A stretch of 64,000 nt of DNA from Alloalcanivorax dieselolei B5 (GCF_000300005.1 NC_018691.1:2976001-3040000), one strand, 5' to 3'. Counted from the stretch's first letter, positions 29,497 through 39,135 are shown. The notes: a model not told the origin generated them from the letters alone. A program made the numbers and translations.

Positions 29497-30446
29497 ACGA
29501 CCTCCAGATATTCCTCGCGGATGGTATCCGCCAGCTCATTGATACGACGCAGAAAGTCCGTCAGGTAATCGTGCAAGCCGGTGTCCAGCACATGTTCCAG
29601 ATCACCGTACTGCAGCCGCGCGAACTGCACCGCCGCCAAGCGCTTGGCGGTCTGCCCGGCGCGCCCCTCGATCGCCGGCAGCAACTCGCACAGCATTTGC
29701 ATGCACGAGCGTAGCGAGCGTGGCACCTCGGCGCCGAGAACCAGCAGTTCCGCTACCCGGTCGGCGCTAATAGCCTCGCTGTAAAGCTCGCGATAGGATT
29801 CATACGCCCCCACCGAATGCAGCAAGGCGTGCCAGCGATAGAAGTCCATGGCGTCACCGCCGGAAGGAACGCCGTAGAGACTCCCGTAGAGAGTGCCGAT
29901 CTGGTATTTCACATCGAGGATACGGGCCGTGTTATCGGCCCGCTCGATAAAGGTACCAATGCGCAGAAAACGGAAGGCGTCATTGCGCATGATGGTGCCG
30001 TAAGTGGCGCCACGGAACAGGTGGGAACGTTTTTTCACCCAATCAAAAAAAGCGCTGGCACCGTATTGATCCAGGCCACCACGGTGAATCTCCTTCAACT
30101 CCAGCCAGGTACTGTTGATGCTTTCCCACATCTCGGCGGTGATCTTGCCGCGCACCGCGTGGCCGTTCTCCCGCGCCAGACGCAGGCAGTTGAAAATGCT
30201 GCCGGGGTTGTCCTGATCCAGGGTGAAGAAATGCAGTACCTCGCGCACCTGGACGTCATCGTACCGGCTCATATACAGCTCATGCGTGCCCGAGATCATC
30301 AACGGCGCCATCATCTCATCGCGGGGATTGGCGACGAACGGCATCATCGACAGATTCCAGGCCACGTCGAGCATGCGCGCGGTGTTCTCGGCCCGCTCAA
30401 CCAGACGGGACAGCCAGTACAGGTCGGACGCGGTGCGACTCAACAT
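29493..30446 (-). CDS. Alpha-E domain protein (DUF403)
   Basis: A 317-residue all-helical protein of the alpha-E family (PF04168), whose members nearly always accompany circularly permuted ATP-grasp enzymes. Family features are the opening MLSRTASDLYWLSRLVERAENTARMLD and the central RIGTFIERADNTARILDVKY, which repeats the same ERA-NTAR pattern and suggests an internal duplication. The function is not established; a structural or substrate-presenting role has been proposed. The start overlaps the ATP-grasp gene by seven bases and the end overlaps the transglutaminase gene by four. Confidence 0.92.
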   Translation of the reverse strand: MLSRTASDLYWLSRLVERAENTARMLDVAWNLSMMPFVANPRDEMMAPLMISGTHELYMSRYDDVQVREVLHFFTLDQDNPGSIFNCLRLARENGHAVRGKITAEMWESINSTWLELKEIHRGGLDQYGASAFFDWVKKRSHLFRGATYGTIMRNDAFRFLRIGTFIERADNTARILDVKYQIGTLYGSLYGVPSGGDAMDFYRWHALLHSVGAYESYRELYSEAISADRVAELLVLGAEVPRSLRSCMQMLCELLPAIEGRAGQTAKRLAAVQFARLQYGDLEHVLDTGLHDYLTDFLRRINELADTIREEYLEVV

Positions 30447-31879
30447 GACGGCGCCCCCACCACCCAGGTGTCCTTGGTGCCGCCCCCTTGGGACGAGTTC
30501 ACCACCAGCGAACCGGCATTCATCGCCACCCGCGTGAGACCGCCGGGCACCATGCGGGTAGTACGGCCGTCACTGAGCACGAATGGGCGCAAGTCGATAT
30601 GCCGGGGCGCGATGCCCTGCTCGACGAAGATCGGGCAGGTGGACAGCGACAGGGTCGGCTGGGCGATGTAATTGTCGGGCCGTGCCCGCAGACGCTGACG
30701 GAAACCCTCGATCTCCTCGCGGCTGGCCGCCGGTCCCACCAGCATGCCGTAACCGCCGGCGCCGTGGACCTCCTTAACCACCAGTTCCGGCAGGTGCTCC
30801 AATACGTACTGGAGGTCCTCCGGACGGCGGCATAGCCGGGTCGGGACGTTTTCCAGAATCGGCTCCTCACCCAGATAGAAGCGGATCATCTCCGGCACAT
30901 AAGGATAAATGGACTTGTCATCGCCGACCCCGGAGCCAATGGCGTTGGCCAGCACCACGTTACCCTGCCGGTACACCGACAGCAGGCCGGGCACCCCCAG
31001 CATGGATTCCGGGTTGAACGCCAGCGGGTCGAGGAAATCGTCATCAATGCGGCGATAGATCACGTCCACCCGTTGCGGCCCGGCGGTGGTGCGCATGTAG
31101 ACGAAGCCATCCTTGACGAACAGATCCGCCCCCTCCACCAATTCGATCCCCATCTGCTGCGCCAGGAAGGCGTGCTCGAAGTAGGCGCTGTTGAAACGCC
31201 CGGGCGTCAGCAGCACCACCGTGGGATAGGCCACGGCACTACTATGCTGCAAGGTATCCAGCAACAGCGATGGATAGTGCTCCACCGGCGCCACCGATTG
31301 CCCGGCGAACAACTCCGGGAACAACCGCATCATCACCCGCCGGTTTTCGATCATATAGCTGACCCCGGACGGGGTACGCAGATTGTCCTCCAGGACGTAC
31401 CAGGTTCCCTCACCGTCACGGATCAGGTCCACGCCGCTGACGTGGCTGTACACCTGATTGGGCAGATCCACGTCCTGCATGCAGGGCTGGTAATGGGCGT
31501 TGCCATAGATCTGATCGGCGGGAATGCGGCCGGCGCGGATAATCTCCTGGCCGTGGTAAATGTCATCGAGGAATTGGTTCAATGCCCTCACCCGCTGGGC
31601 CGTGCCCTGCTCCAGGTGGTGCCATTCCTGTTCAGGAATAATGCGGGGAACCACATCAAAAGGAATCAGCCGCTCCGCGCCACTCTCCTCACCGTAGACA
31701 TTGAAGGTGATGCCGACCCGGTGGAACAACAGCTCGGCTTCCTGACGCTTGCGGTGCAGGAGCTCATTGGACTGCCCCAACAACCAGCCGTGATAACTGG
31801 AATAGTGGGGGCGAACCGCCCCTTCCCTGGCGAACATCTCATCAAAGCCGGACACCGCCGGCGGTGTAATCGACTGCAT
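30440..31879 (-). CDS. Circularly permuted type 2 ATP-grasp protein
   Basis: A 479-residue protein of the CP_ATPgrasp_2 group (formerly DUF404/DUF407), predicted to ligate amino acids or peptides through an acyl-phosphate. Family signatures include RLIPFDVVPRIIPEQEWHHLE near residue 70 and the ATP-grasp LEDNLRTPSGVSYMIENR. GVGDDKSIYPYVPEMIRFYLGEEPIL, VVKEVHGAGGYGMLVGP and a C-terminal DLRPFVLSDGRTTRMVPGGLTRVA also occur. It is the first gene of the ATP-grasp/alpha-E/transglutaminase/Anbu operon. Substrate and product are unknown. Confidence 0.92.
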   Translation of the reverse strand: MQSITPPAVSGFDEMFAREGAVRPHYSSYHGWLLGQSNELLHRKRQEAELLFHRVGITFNVYGEESGAERLIPFDVVPRIIPEQEWHHLEQGTAQRVRALNQFLDDIYHGQEIIRAGRIPADQIYGNAHYQPCMQDVDLPNQVYSHVSGVDLIRDGEGTWYVLEDNLRTPSGVSYMIENRRVMMRLFPELFAGQSVAPVEHYPSLLLDTLQHSSAVAYPTVVLLTPGRFNSAYFEHAFLAQQMGIELVEGADLFVKDGFVYMRTTAGPQRVDVIYRRIDDDFLDPLAFNPESMLGVPGLLSVYRQGNVVLANAIGSGVGDDKSIYPYVPEMIRFYLGEEPILENVPTRLCRRPEDLQYVLEHLPELVVKEVHGAGGYGMLVGPAASREEIEGFRQRLRARPDNYIAQPTLSLSTCPIFVEQGIAPRHIDLRPFVLSDGRTTRMVPGGLTRVAMNAGSLVVNSSQGGGTKDTWVVGAPSC

Positions 31880-32089
31880 GGCGCGTTATTCCCTGTGGCC
31901 CTTTCCCCAACGACGGGGATACCAACAGGCTCAGCAAGGGATATGCCAATTCGGAGACAAAGGATTCAGGGACATCCGCCCCGGCATGGCGCAAGACTGC
32001 GATCCATGCTGAAGCAGGCCGACCTTGAGGCACCAAATCGGGGCACAACAAGGCTTCGCCAGCAGGGCAATGGATTCCCCCGCCCCAAA

Positions 32090-32120
32090 AGCAGAAAGCC
32101 CGGCACTAGGCCGGGCTTTC
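32090..32120 (-). terminator. Terminator after etfA
   Basis: AAAGCCCGGC at 32095-32104 pairs with GCCGGGCTTT at 32110-32119 (10-bp stem, five-base loop). On the minus strand it is followed by a T-rich stretch. It lies 25 bases past the etfA stop. Confidence 0.8.
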
Positions 32121-32144
32121 CAGGACATCGTCGAATGCGAGTGT

Positions 32145-33074
32145 TCAGAGCTTGCTGTCCAGCTCCGGTACCGCTTCGAACAGATCCGCCACCAGACCGT
32201 AGTCCGCCACCTGGAAGATGGGGGCTTCTTCGTCCTTGTTGATGGCCACGATCACTTTGGAATCCTTCATGCCCGCCAAGTGCTGGATGGCACCGGAGAT
32301 ACCGACGGCGATGTACAGGTTCGGGGCAACGATCTTACCGGTCTGACCCACCTGCATGTCGTTCGGCACGAAACCGGCGTCAACGGCGGCGCGGGATGCA
32401 CCCACGGCGGCGCCAAGCTTGTCGGCCACTTTGTAGAGGATTTCGAAGTTGTCGCCGTTGCCCATGCCGCGGCCACCGGAGATCACGATGTCGGCACTGG
32501 TCAGTTCCGGACGGTCGGACTTGGCCAGTTCCTCACCCACGAAGGAGGAGATACCGGCGTCCTTGACCACGTCAACGTTCTCAACGCTGGCGGAACCGCC
32601 TTCCTCGGCAACGCCGTCGAAGGAGGTGCCACGCACGGTGAGCACTTTCTTGGCGTCGGCGCATTTCACGGTGGCGATGGCGTTACCGGCGTAGATCGGA
32701 CGCTTGAAGGTGTCGCCGTCGACCACGTCGGAGATTTCGGAGATCTGCGGAGCGTCCAGCAGAGCGGCCACGCGCGGCGCGAAGTTCTTGCCGGTGGTGG
32801 TGGCGGCGGCCAGGATGTGGCTGTAGTCGCCGGCCAGCTCAACCACCAGGTCGGCGATGTTTTCCGCCAGCTGGTGCTCGTAGGCGTCGTTGTCAGCGCA
32901 CAGCACTTTGCTTACGCCATCAACCTTGGCGGCCGCTTCAGCCACGGCGCCACAACCTTTACCGGCAACCAGGACGGTGACGTCGCCACCGAGCTCCTTG
33001 GCGGCGGCAACCACGCTCAGGGTAACCTTATTGAGCGTAGCGTTATCGTGTTCGGCGTAGACTAAAACACTCAT
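32145..33074 (-). CDS. etfA: Electron transfer flavoprotein alpha subunit
   Basis: A 309-residue subunit that binds FAD and, with EtfB, carries electrons from acyl-CoA and related dehydrogenases to ETF-QO. The C-terminal FAD domain is clear: [35 protein letters not shown], then [29 protein letters not shown] and [26 protein letters not shown]. The start codon overlaps the etfB stop by one base (TGATG), so the subunits are coupled. The redox partner ETF-QO is divergent and nearby. Confidence 0.97.
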   Translation of the reverse strand: MSVLVYAEHDNATLNKVTLSVVAAAKELGGDVTVLVAGKGCGAVAEAAAKVDGVSKVLCADNDAYEHQLAENIADLVVELAGDYSHILAAATTTGKNFAPRVAALLDAPQISEISDVVDGDTFKRPIYAGNAIATVKCADAKKVLTVRGTSFDGVAEEGGSASVENVDVVKDAGISSFVGEELAKSDRPELTSADIVISGGRGMGNGDNFEILYKVADKLGAAVGASRAAVDAGFVPNDMQVGQTGKIVAPNLYIAVGISGAIQHLAGMKDSKVIVAINKDEEAPIFQVADYGLVADLFEAVPELDSKL

Positions 33075-33823
33075 CAGATCACCTTCGCTTCGTTTTTCAG
33101 TTTATCCACCAGCTCATCAACGGAGCCCACCTTGACACCGGCACTGCGTTCCGGCGGCATTTCCACCTTCTCGGTGGTGACGCGCGGAGTCAGGTCAACG
33201 CCCAGATCAGCCGGGGCTTTCACGTCCAGCGGCTTCTTCTTGGCTTTCATGATGTTCGGCAGGGAAGCGTAGCGCGGCTCGTTGAGGCGCAGATCGGTGG
33301 TCACCACCGCCGGCAGGCTCAGCTCAACGGTTTGCAGACCGCCGTCGATTTCACGGGTCACTTTCACCTTGCCGTCGGCCACGTTCACTTCGGAAGCGAA
33401 GGTGCCTTGCGGCATGCCGGCCAGAGCCGCCAGCATCTGACCGGTCTGGTTGTTGTCACCGTCGATGGCCTGTTTGCCGAGGATGACCAACTCCGGCTTT
33501 TCTTCATCAACGATGGCTTTGAGGGCCTTGGCGATACCCAGAGGCTGAACTTCCTCGTCGGTTTCCACCAGAATCGAACGGTCCGCGCCCAGCGCCATGG
33601 CGGTACGCAGTTGTTCCTGGGCGGCCTTGGGACCGATGGACACGGCAACGATCTCGGTAACCACGCCTTTTTCCTTCAGCCGTACCGCTTCTTCCACAGC
33701 GATTTCACAGAAGGGGTTCATGGCCATTTTCACATTGGCGAGATCAACACCGGAGTTGTCTGCCTTCACGCGAACCTTAACGTTGTAGTCAACGACTCGC
33801 TTGATGGGTACAAGAACCTTCAT
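33074..33823 (-). CDS. etfB: Electron transfer flavoprotein beta subunit
   Basis: A 249-residue beta subunit holding the AMP site of ETF. It opens with the canonical [20 protein letters not shown], which fixes the start at 33823, seven codons inside the longest frame. Later motifs are [16 protein letters not shown], the conserved [22 protein letters not shown] and [13 protein letters not shown]. It is first in etfBA. The divergent ETF-QO gene lies 573 bases away, with a palindromic operator candidate between them. Confidence 0.97.
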   Translation of the reverse strand: MKVLVPIKRVVDYNVKVRVKADNSGVDLANVKMAMNPFCEIAVEEAVRLKEKGVVTEIVAVSIGPKAAQEQLRTAMALGADRSILVETDEEVQPLGIAKALKAIVDEEKPELVILGKQAIDGDNNQTGQMLAALAGMPQGTFASEVNVADGKVKVTREIDGGLQTVELSLPAVVTTDLRLNEPRYASLPNIMKAKKKPLDVKAPADLGVDLTPRVTTEKVEMPPERSAGVKVGSVDELVDKLKNEAKVI

Positions 33824-34396
33824 AGGATCCTCGGAATGTTCCACTGATGACTTGTAGAAGGAGGCGAGACGACGCCGTTACCGGGTCCACCCCCGCGAGA
33901 GAGCGGCTATCTTGAACTCTGGCCGGAACGAGGTCAATAGGCCGGAAAATCGTAACCGGATGATTTTGTTGCAAATAGACATCAATTTTCGTCCATTTTT
34001 CATGACCTTGCGGTCATCCCGGCAATAACGACCGGGTTGCTCCGTCTCCCCTGCCCTTGCCCATTTCCGCTGATCCGACGATAATCCAAACGCTCGTTTG
34101 AATTGGTGTGGAAAACCATTCCGAAAGTGGTGGAATATAGCCGATGCTTATATACTCCGCGCACCCTAAGGCCTGTACCGCCCTTTTTTTCGCATTGGCG
34201 GATGCAGGCGCCCGAACCTCTGAACAGCGCTCTATGTCCTGCCGGCCCATAAGGCCCGCAGCGACTGGCCGGCCATACCAGGGCCCGGAACAATGTGCGC
34301 CGAACCCGGCACCGAACAAGGTGGTGCGGGGCTCGGGGGTTCCCGACCGGCCCCAGCAGAAGGGCTGTAACGCAACCGATAGTTAGGAGACAGGCT
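33824..34396. promoter_or_regulatory. Divergent control region between etfBA and ETF-QO
   Basis: Non-coding spacer that should hold promoters for both ETF transcripts. It is locally AT-richer than the genes around 33940-34010. The clearest element is the palindrome at 34087-34100, listed separately. Small open frames in it have no protein-like composition. Confidence 0.6.
34087..34100. promoter_or_regulatory. Perfect palindrome, candidate PsrA-like operator
   Basis: CAAACGCTCGTTTG is a perfect inverted repeat (six-base arms, two-base centre) flanked by C on the left and AA on the right. It resembles the G/C-AAAC-N(2-4)-GTTT-G/C pattern reported for PsrA, a fatty-acid-responsive TetR repressor of beta-oxidation genes in pseudomonads. 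Placement between etfBA and ETF-QO fits such a role. Confidence 0.6.
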
Positions 34397-36052
34397 GTGG
34401 AACGCGAATCTATGGAAGTCGACGTTGTCATCGTCGGCGCCGGTCCGTCCGGTCTCGCAACCGCCTGCCGCCTGGGTCAGATCGCCCAGGAAAGCGGACA
34501 GGAACTCAGTGTGGTCGTAGTGGAAAAAGGTTCCGAAGTCGGCGCACATATTCTTTCCGGTGCGGTACTGGAACCTCGTGCCCTGAATGAACTGTTCCCC
34601 AATTGGAAGGAACTGGGCGCCCCCCTGAACGCTGCCGTCACCGATGATGAAATCTTCTATCTCACCGGTGCCGAGAAAGGCTCCAAAGTGCCCAACCTGT
34701 TCGTGCCGAAGACCATGCACAACGAGGGCAACTACGTTGTTTCCCTGGGCAACGTCTGCCGTTGGCTGGCGGAACAGGCCGAGGGCCTGGGCATCGAGAT
34801 CTTCCCGGGGTTCGCCGCCAGCGAAATCCTCTATAACGAAGATGGTTCGGTAAAAGGCATCGCCACCGGCGATTTCGGCATCGACCACAACGGCGAGAAA
34901 AAAGACGGCTACATGCCGGGCATGGAGCTGCACGCCAAGTACACCGTTTTCTCCGAAGGCTGCCGCGGCCATCTCGGCAAGCAGTTGATGGAAAAATTCA
35001 ATCTGCGTGAAGGCACGGATCCCCAGCACTACGGCATCGGCATCAAGGAGCTGTGGGAAATTGATCCGTCCAAGCACCGTAAGGGCCTGGTGATACACAC
35101 CGCCGGCTGGCCGCTGACCGAGTCCGGATCTCCGGGCGGTGGTTTCCTCTATCACCTCGAGAACAATCAGGTCACCCTGGGTCTGATCACCGATCTGGCC
35201 TACTCCAACCCGCACGTCTCTCCGTTCGATGAGATGCAGCGTTGGAAGACCCATCCGGAAATCAAGAAATTCCTGGAAGGCGGCAAACGTCTCAGCTATG
35301 GCGCCCGCGCCATCGCCAAGGGCGGCCTGCAATCCCTGCCGAAGATGACCTTCCCCGGCGGTCTGCTGGTGGGCTGTGATGCCGGCACCCTGAACTTCGC
35401 CAAGATCAAGGGCTCCCACACCGCCATGAAGTCCGGCATGATCGCCGCCGAACTGCTGGCCGAAGCGATCAAGAACGGTCAGAGCCATGATGAACTGGTG
35501 GCTTACAAGGACGCCTTCGCGAACAGCTGGATTCACGAAGAGCTGCACCAGCAGCGCAACTTCGGACCGGCCCAGCACAAGTTCGGCAATCTGATCGGTT
35601 CCGCCTTCGCCTTCGTGGATATCAACCTGCTCAACGGCAAGCTGCCGATCACCATGCGCGATACCACCCCGGATCACGACACCCTGAAACCGGCGGATCA
35701 GTGCAAGAAGATCGACTACCCGAAACCGGACGGCAAGATCACCTTCAATAAACTGGACTCGGTGTTCCTCTCCAACACCAACCATGAAGAGGATCAGCCC
35801 TGCCACCTGCAGTTGAAGGATCCCAGCATCCCGATCGAGTACAACCTGCCCAAGTACAACGAACCGGCGCAACGCTATTGCCCGGCCGGCGTGTACGAAG
35901 TGGTGGAGGACGAGAACTCGGGCGAGAAGCGCTTCCAGATCAACGCGCAGAACTGTGTGCACTGCAAGACCTGCGACATCAAGGACCCGACCCAGAACAT
36001 CAACTGGGTGGCTCCGGAAGGCACCGGCGGCCCGAACTATCCCAATATGTAA
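34397..36052 (+). CDS. Electron transfer flavoprotein-ubiquinone oxidoreductase
   Basis: A 551-residue inner-membrane-associated flavo-iron-sulfur enzyme passing electrons from reduced ETF to ubiquinone. The GTG at 34397 has AGGAG seven bases upstream and gives the family's usual length; the longer upstream frame is not protein-like. FAD binds at VVIVGAGPSGLATACRLGQ. The C-terminus has the [4Fe-4S] ligands, in CPAGVYEV and NCVHCKTCDIKDPTQNI. With EtfBA it links fatty-acid and amino-acid dehydrogenases to respiration. A terminator follows 20 bases after the stop. Confidence 0.96.
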   Translation: MERESMEVDVVIVGAGPSGLATACRLGQIAQESGQELSVVVVEKGSEVGAHILSGAVLEPRALNELFPNWKELGAPLNAAVTDDEIFYLTGAEKGSKVPNLFVPKTMHNEGNYVVSLGNVCRWLAEQAEGLGIEIFPGFAASEILYNEDGSVKGIATGDFGIDHNGEKKDGYMPGMELHAKYTVFSEGCRGHLGKQLMEKFNLREGTDPQHYGIGIKELWEIDPSKHRKGLVIHTAGWPLTESGSPGGGFLYHLENNQVTLGLITDLAYSNPHVSPFDEMQRWKTHPEIKKFLEGGKRLSYGARAIAKGGLQSLPKMTFPGGLLVGCDAGTLNFAKIKGSHTAMKSGMIAAELLAEAIKNGQSHDELVAYKDAFANSWIHEELHQQRNFGPAQHKFGNLIGSAFAFVDINLLNGKLPITMRDTTPDHDTLKPADQCKKIDYPKPDGKITFNKLDSVFLSNTNHEEDQPCHLQLKDPSIPIEYNLPKYNEPAQRYCPAGVYEVVEDENSGEKRFQINAQNCVHCKTCDIKDPTQNINWVAPEGTGGPNYPNM

Positions 36053-36072
36053 CGGTCGTTGGTAACGACAAG

Positions 36073-36098
36073 AAGGGCGCCTCTACGGCGCCTTTTTT
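36073..36098 (+). terminator. Terminator after ETF-QO
   Basis: GGCGCC at 36076-36081 and 36087-36092 form a stem, extended by AAG/TTT pairs, around a five-base loop. A six-base T run follows on the plus strand. Confidence 0.85.
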
Positions 36099-36143
36099 GT
36101 TGGGATGCATAGGATTAAAAGAGCGGACTTACGATTTTTCTTT

Positions 36144-36330
36144 CTAGCGGGGGAGTGTCGCCGGGCACTTCGTCCAGATCGTGATGGCGCCGGTCTTGTC
36201 ATTGAAGTAGGCATCCGGCAGCACCCACTGGGCTTCCGGCCAGCAGCCGGCGTACTCCGAAATAGATATCAGTCTGGGACTTGTCGGAAAACAGGTCACC
36301 GCGCAGGGAGAATGGTGTGCCTCCCGGGAG
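36144..36330 (-). pseudogene. Possible frameshifted gene remnant (C-terminal fragment)
   Basis: On the minus strand one frame reads LPGGTPFSLRGDLFSDKSQT, continuing DIYFG. The next frame then continues EYAGCWPEAQWVLPDAYF, followed by NDKTGAITIWTKCPATLPR and a TAG stop at 36144-36146. Both pieces are protein-like and together would be a plausible carboxy-terminus, but no single frame spans them and no start exists upstream. I read it as the tail of a decayed gene. The family is not recognised. Confidence 0.4.
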
Positions 36331-36362
36331 ATATTCCCTTGTGAGACGGCGGTTTCGTCAGC

Positions 36363-36536
36363 CTATGCCCGTCCGGCTCTGCGCTCAACCCCTTGGCGCC
36401 AGCGGCGCCAGAGCCGCTCGACCCGGGCAATCAGCCGCAACGGCGGCATTGCCGGCATGGCCAGCCGGGGTTCGGGAACCGGGCCGTCGTCGTCGCGTCC
36501 GGTGGCGGGGTGCTCCACGGGATCAGGGAAGGTCAT
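36363..36536 (-). CDS. Small basic-tailed hypothetical protein (57 residues)
   Basis: A short frame preceded by a strong AAGGAG eight bases before the ATG at 36536, which is why I call it real. The product begins MTFPDPVEHPATGRDD, has a Pro/Ala/Met-rich middle and ends with an Arg/Trp-rich helix (LIARVERLWRRWRQGVERRAGRA). The tail recalls short DUF1127 (YjiS-like) proteins that often sit beside LysR regulators, but the rest of that motif is missing. It is divergent from the LysR gene, whose likely target it may be. No function is assigned. Confidence 0.5.
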   Translation of the reverse strand: MTFPDPVEHPATGRDDDGPVPEPRLAMPAMPPLRLIARVERLWRRWRQGVERRAGRA

Positions 36537-36687
36537 GGCGGTCTCCTTTGGTGAGTGCTCAGTCAATGAATGGCCAACGCCAGACTGAGGAGTTGCCACC
36601 GATCAATCAAACGAATTACCCTTCATCTTTCTTTCAATAAAACTGAAAGATTAAAAGTGACCAATCCATCCCGGAGTTCCCCCCCTA

Positions 36688-37554
36688 ATGGACCTGCCGT
36701 TGCTCGATATCGATGTAATCCGGAGTTTCGTCGCCATCGCCGAAAGTGGCGGTTTCAGCCGCGCGGCGGCGACCGTGCATCGCACCCCCTCCGCCCTGAG
36801 CATGCAGATCAAGCGACTGGAAGAAATGCTGGATCAGCCGTTGTTCATCCGTGAGGCGCGGCAAGTGAGGCTCACGCCCCAGGGCGAGGCGCTGCTCGGT
36901 TACGCCCGCCGGCTGCTGAAACTCAATGAGGAAACCGTCGGACATTTTCTTAAGCCGGCGCTGACCGGCCAGGTACGGCTGGGCTCGCCGGACGATGTCG
37001 GCACCCGCATTCTGCCACGGGTGCTGGCGCGTTTCGCCCGTACCCACCCGGCGGTGCAGGTGGATGTGTTGGCCGGGCGCAGTGTGGATCTGGTACAGCG
37101 ACTCAATGACGGCGATCTGGATATGACGTTGGTGACCGTGGGGAACGATGGCCTGGAGCCGACTCTGGGGGAAGTGGTGCACAGCGAGCCGCTGGTGTGG
37201 GCCGGTCGCGATGGCGGTTTGGCGGTGCAGCGCCAGCCCTTGCCGTTGTCTCTGGCCAATCAGGGGTGTGCCTGGCGCCGTGTGGCCTTGGCGGCGCTGG
37301 ATCACGCCGGCATTGATTACCGGATCGCCTACAGCAGCGAACATTGCGCCGGCCAGGAGGCCGCCATGCTGGCGGATCTGGCCGTGGCACCGTTCCCACA
37401 CAGTCTGGTGAAGCCGCCGTTACGACGGTTGGACAATGAAGCCGGGTTGCCAGAGCTGGGCCACTACCAGATCGCGCTGGTGCGTGGCGCCGCCGGCCCC
37501 GCCCATGACGCCCTGGCGGAGCAGGTGAAAGCGGCGTTCCGGGATTATCGTTAA
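36688..37554 (+). CDS. LysR-family transcriptional regulator
   Basis: A 288-residue regulator. The N-terminal winged helix-turn-helix is typical (LLDIDVIRSFVAIAESGGFSRAAATVHRTPSALSMQIKRLEEML), followed by a periplasmic-binding-like effector domain starting near residue 90 (GQVRLGSPDDVGTRILPRVLARFARTHP). Target genes are not obvious; the divergent small gene at 36363-36536 and the remnant beyond it are candidates. The inducer is unknown. The ATG at 36688 follows a GGAG ten bases upstream. Confidence 0.92.
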   Translation: MDLPLLDIDVIRSFVAIAESGGFSRAAATVHRTPSALSMQIKRLEEMLDQPLFIREARQVRLTPQGEALLGYARRLLKLNEETVGHFLKPALTGQVRLGSPDDVGTRILPRVLARFARTHPAVQVDVLAGRSVDLVQRLNDGDLDMTLVTVGNDGLEPTLGEVVHSEPLVWAGRDGGLAVQRQPLPLSLANQGCAWRRVALAALDHAGIDYRIAYSSEHCAGQEAAMLADLAVAPFPHSLVKPPLRRLDNEAGLPELGHYQIALVRGAAGPAHDALAEQVKAAFRDYR

Positions 37555-37584
37555 TCGGACATCCGACCTCGAGTCCAGCAGCAC

Positions 37585-39123
37585 TCAGTCCAGCGCTCTG
37601 AGTCCTTTCCAGGTCAGATCGTACAGATCTCCACGGCGGTCGCGCAGGTTGGTCACCGAGCCTTCACTGTGCAGCAGCTTGAGCTTTTCCAGATCCACAT
37701 CGGCGAACAACAGCATTTCCGTATTCGGCACGGACTCACTGATGATGCCGTCGTGGGGAAAGTAGAAATCGCTGGGGGAGAATACCGCGGACTGGGCGTA
37801 CTGAATGTCCACGTTATCCACCCGGGGCAGATTGCCGATGCTGCCGGAAATGGCCACGTAGCATTCGTTCTCGATGGCCCGCGCCTGAGCGCAGTGGCGT
37901 ATCCGCAGATAACCATTCTTGGTGTCGGTCCAGAACGGCACGAACAGAATTTCCATGCCCTGCTCCGCCAGCAACCGGCCCAGCTCCGGGAACTCCACGT
38001 CATAGCAGATCAGAATGCCGATACGGCCGGCATCGGTGTCGAAAATACGCAGTTCATTGCCACCCTGGATCGCCCAATCCTTGCGTTCATGGGGGGTAAT
38101 GTGGATTTTGCGCTGCTCTTCCACGGAACCGTCGCGGCGCATCAGATAGGCCACATTGTACATGCGGCCATTCTCTTCCACCGGCATGGAACCGCCGATG
38201 ATGTTGATGTTGTAACTGACCGCCATGTCCGCCATGGCATCGCGGACTTCATCGGTAAAGCTGGCCAGATAACGCACCGCCTCCACCGAGTTGAGTTCCG
38301 GTTTCAGTCCCATCAGCGGCGCGCTGAAAAATTCCGGCAGGACGGCGAAATCGGCGCGGTAATCGGACAACGAGTCGACGAAGAACTCGACCTGGCCGAG
38401 CAGATCCTCCACCGAGCGGGCGGCGCGCATACGGCGCTGCACCACACCGATACGCACGGTGGAACGTCGCGGCCATTCCCCGTCCTCGTCCGGCTGATAG
38501 AGGATGTTGTCCCATTCCAGCAACGTGGCGTAGCCACGGGAGCTTTCGTCCTCGGGCAGGTACTTGGTCAACAGCCGTTTGACGTCGAAACCGTTGGACA
38601 GCTGGAAAGTCAGGATCGGGTCATAGATGGCCCGGCTTTCCACCTGGGAGATGTACTCGGTCACCGACATCTTGTCGGCCTGATCGTTATAGCCGGGTAA
38701 CCGTCCCCCGGCGAGAATCGCCCGCAGGTTTTCGTCACGGCACAATTCCTTGCGCGCTTCGTAAAGACGACGGCCGAGCCGGTAGCCGCGATATTCCGGA
38801 TCGACAAACACATCCAGACCGTACAGCGCATCCCCTTTGCGGCTGTGGGAGCGGATCTTGTCGTCGGTGATCAGGTCCTCATAGCGGTGCGGATTGGAAA
38901 AGCGGTCGTAGTCCACCTTGATGGTCAGGGCCGCCGCCACCAATTCATCATTGTCATCGATCACCAGTTGCCCTTCCGGGAACACGCGGATCAGGGCCTT
39001 GATGGTGTCTTCCGACCAGGCGCCACCAATGTCGTGGTAGACCTGATTCATCAACCGGGCCAGCGCCGGGTAATCTTCCGCGGTCAACTGCCGCAGCCGC
39101 AAACGGGTGCTTTCTTCCGCCAT
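37585..39123 (-). CDS. Fusion of GNAT acetyltransferase and carbon-nitrogen hydrolase domains
   Basis: A 512-residue two-domain protein. Residues 1 to about 210 are a GNAT N-acetyltransferase ([23 protein letters not shown], acetyl-CoA loop [17 protein letters not shown]). From about 225 on is a nitrilase-superfamily amidohydrolase with all three catalytic residues: Glu in [10 protein letters not shown], Lys in [11 protein letters not shown] and Cys in [14 protein letters not shown]. The pairing is a known architecture, but its substrate is not established. A short hypothetical gene (12 bases upstream) and a divergent sirtuin follow on the other side. It may acylate one amine and hydrolyse another amide; this is inference. 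Confidence 0.92.
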   Translation of the reverse strand: MAEESTRLRLRQLTAEDYPALARLMNQVYHDIGGAWSEDTIKALIRVFPEGQLVIDDNDELVAAALTIKVDYDRFSNPHRYEDLITDDKIRSHSRKGDALYGLDVFVDPEYRGYRLGRRLYEARKELCRDENLRAILAGGRLPGYNDQADKMSVTEYISQVESRAIYDPILTFQLSNGFDVKRLLTKYLPEDESSRGYATLLEWDNILYQPDEDGEWPRRSTVRIGVVQRRMRAARSVEDLLGQVEFFVDSLSDYRADFAVLPEFFSAPLMGLKPELNSVEAVRYLASFTDEVRDAMADMAVSYNINIIGGSMPVEENGRMYNVAYLMRRDGSVEEQRKIHITPHERKDWAIQGGNELRIFDTDAGRIGILICYDVEFPELGRLLAEQGMEILFVPFWTDTKNGYLRIRHCAQARAIENECYVAISGSIGNLPRVDNVDIQYAQSAVFSPSDFYFPHDGIISESVPNTEMLLFADVDLEKLKLLHSEGSVTNLRDRRGDLYDLTWKGLRALD

Positions 39124-39135
39124 GACGATCTCCGC

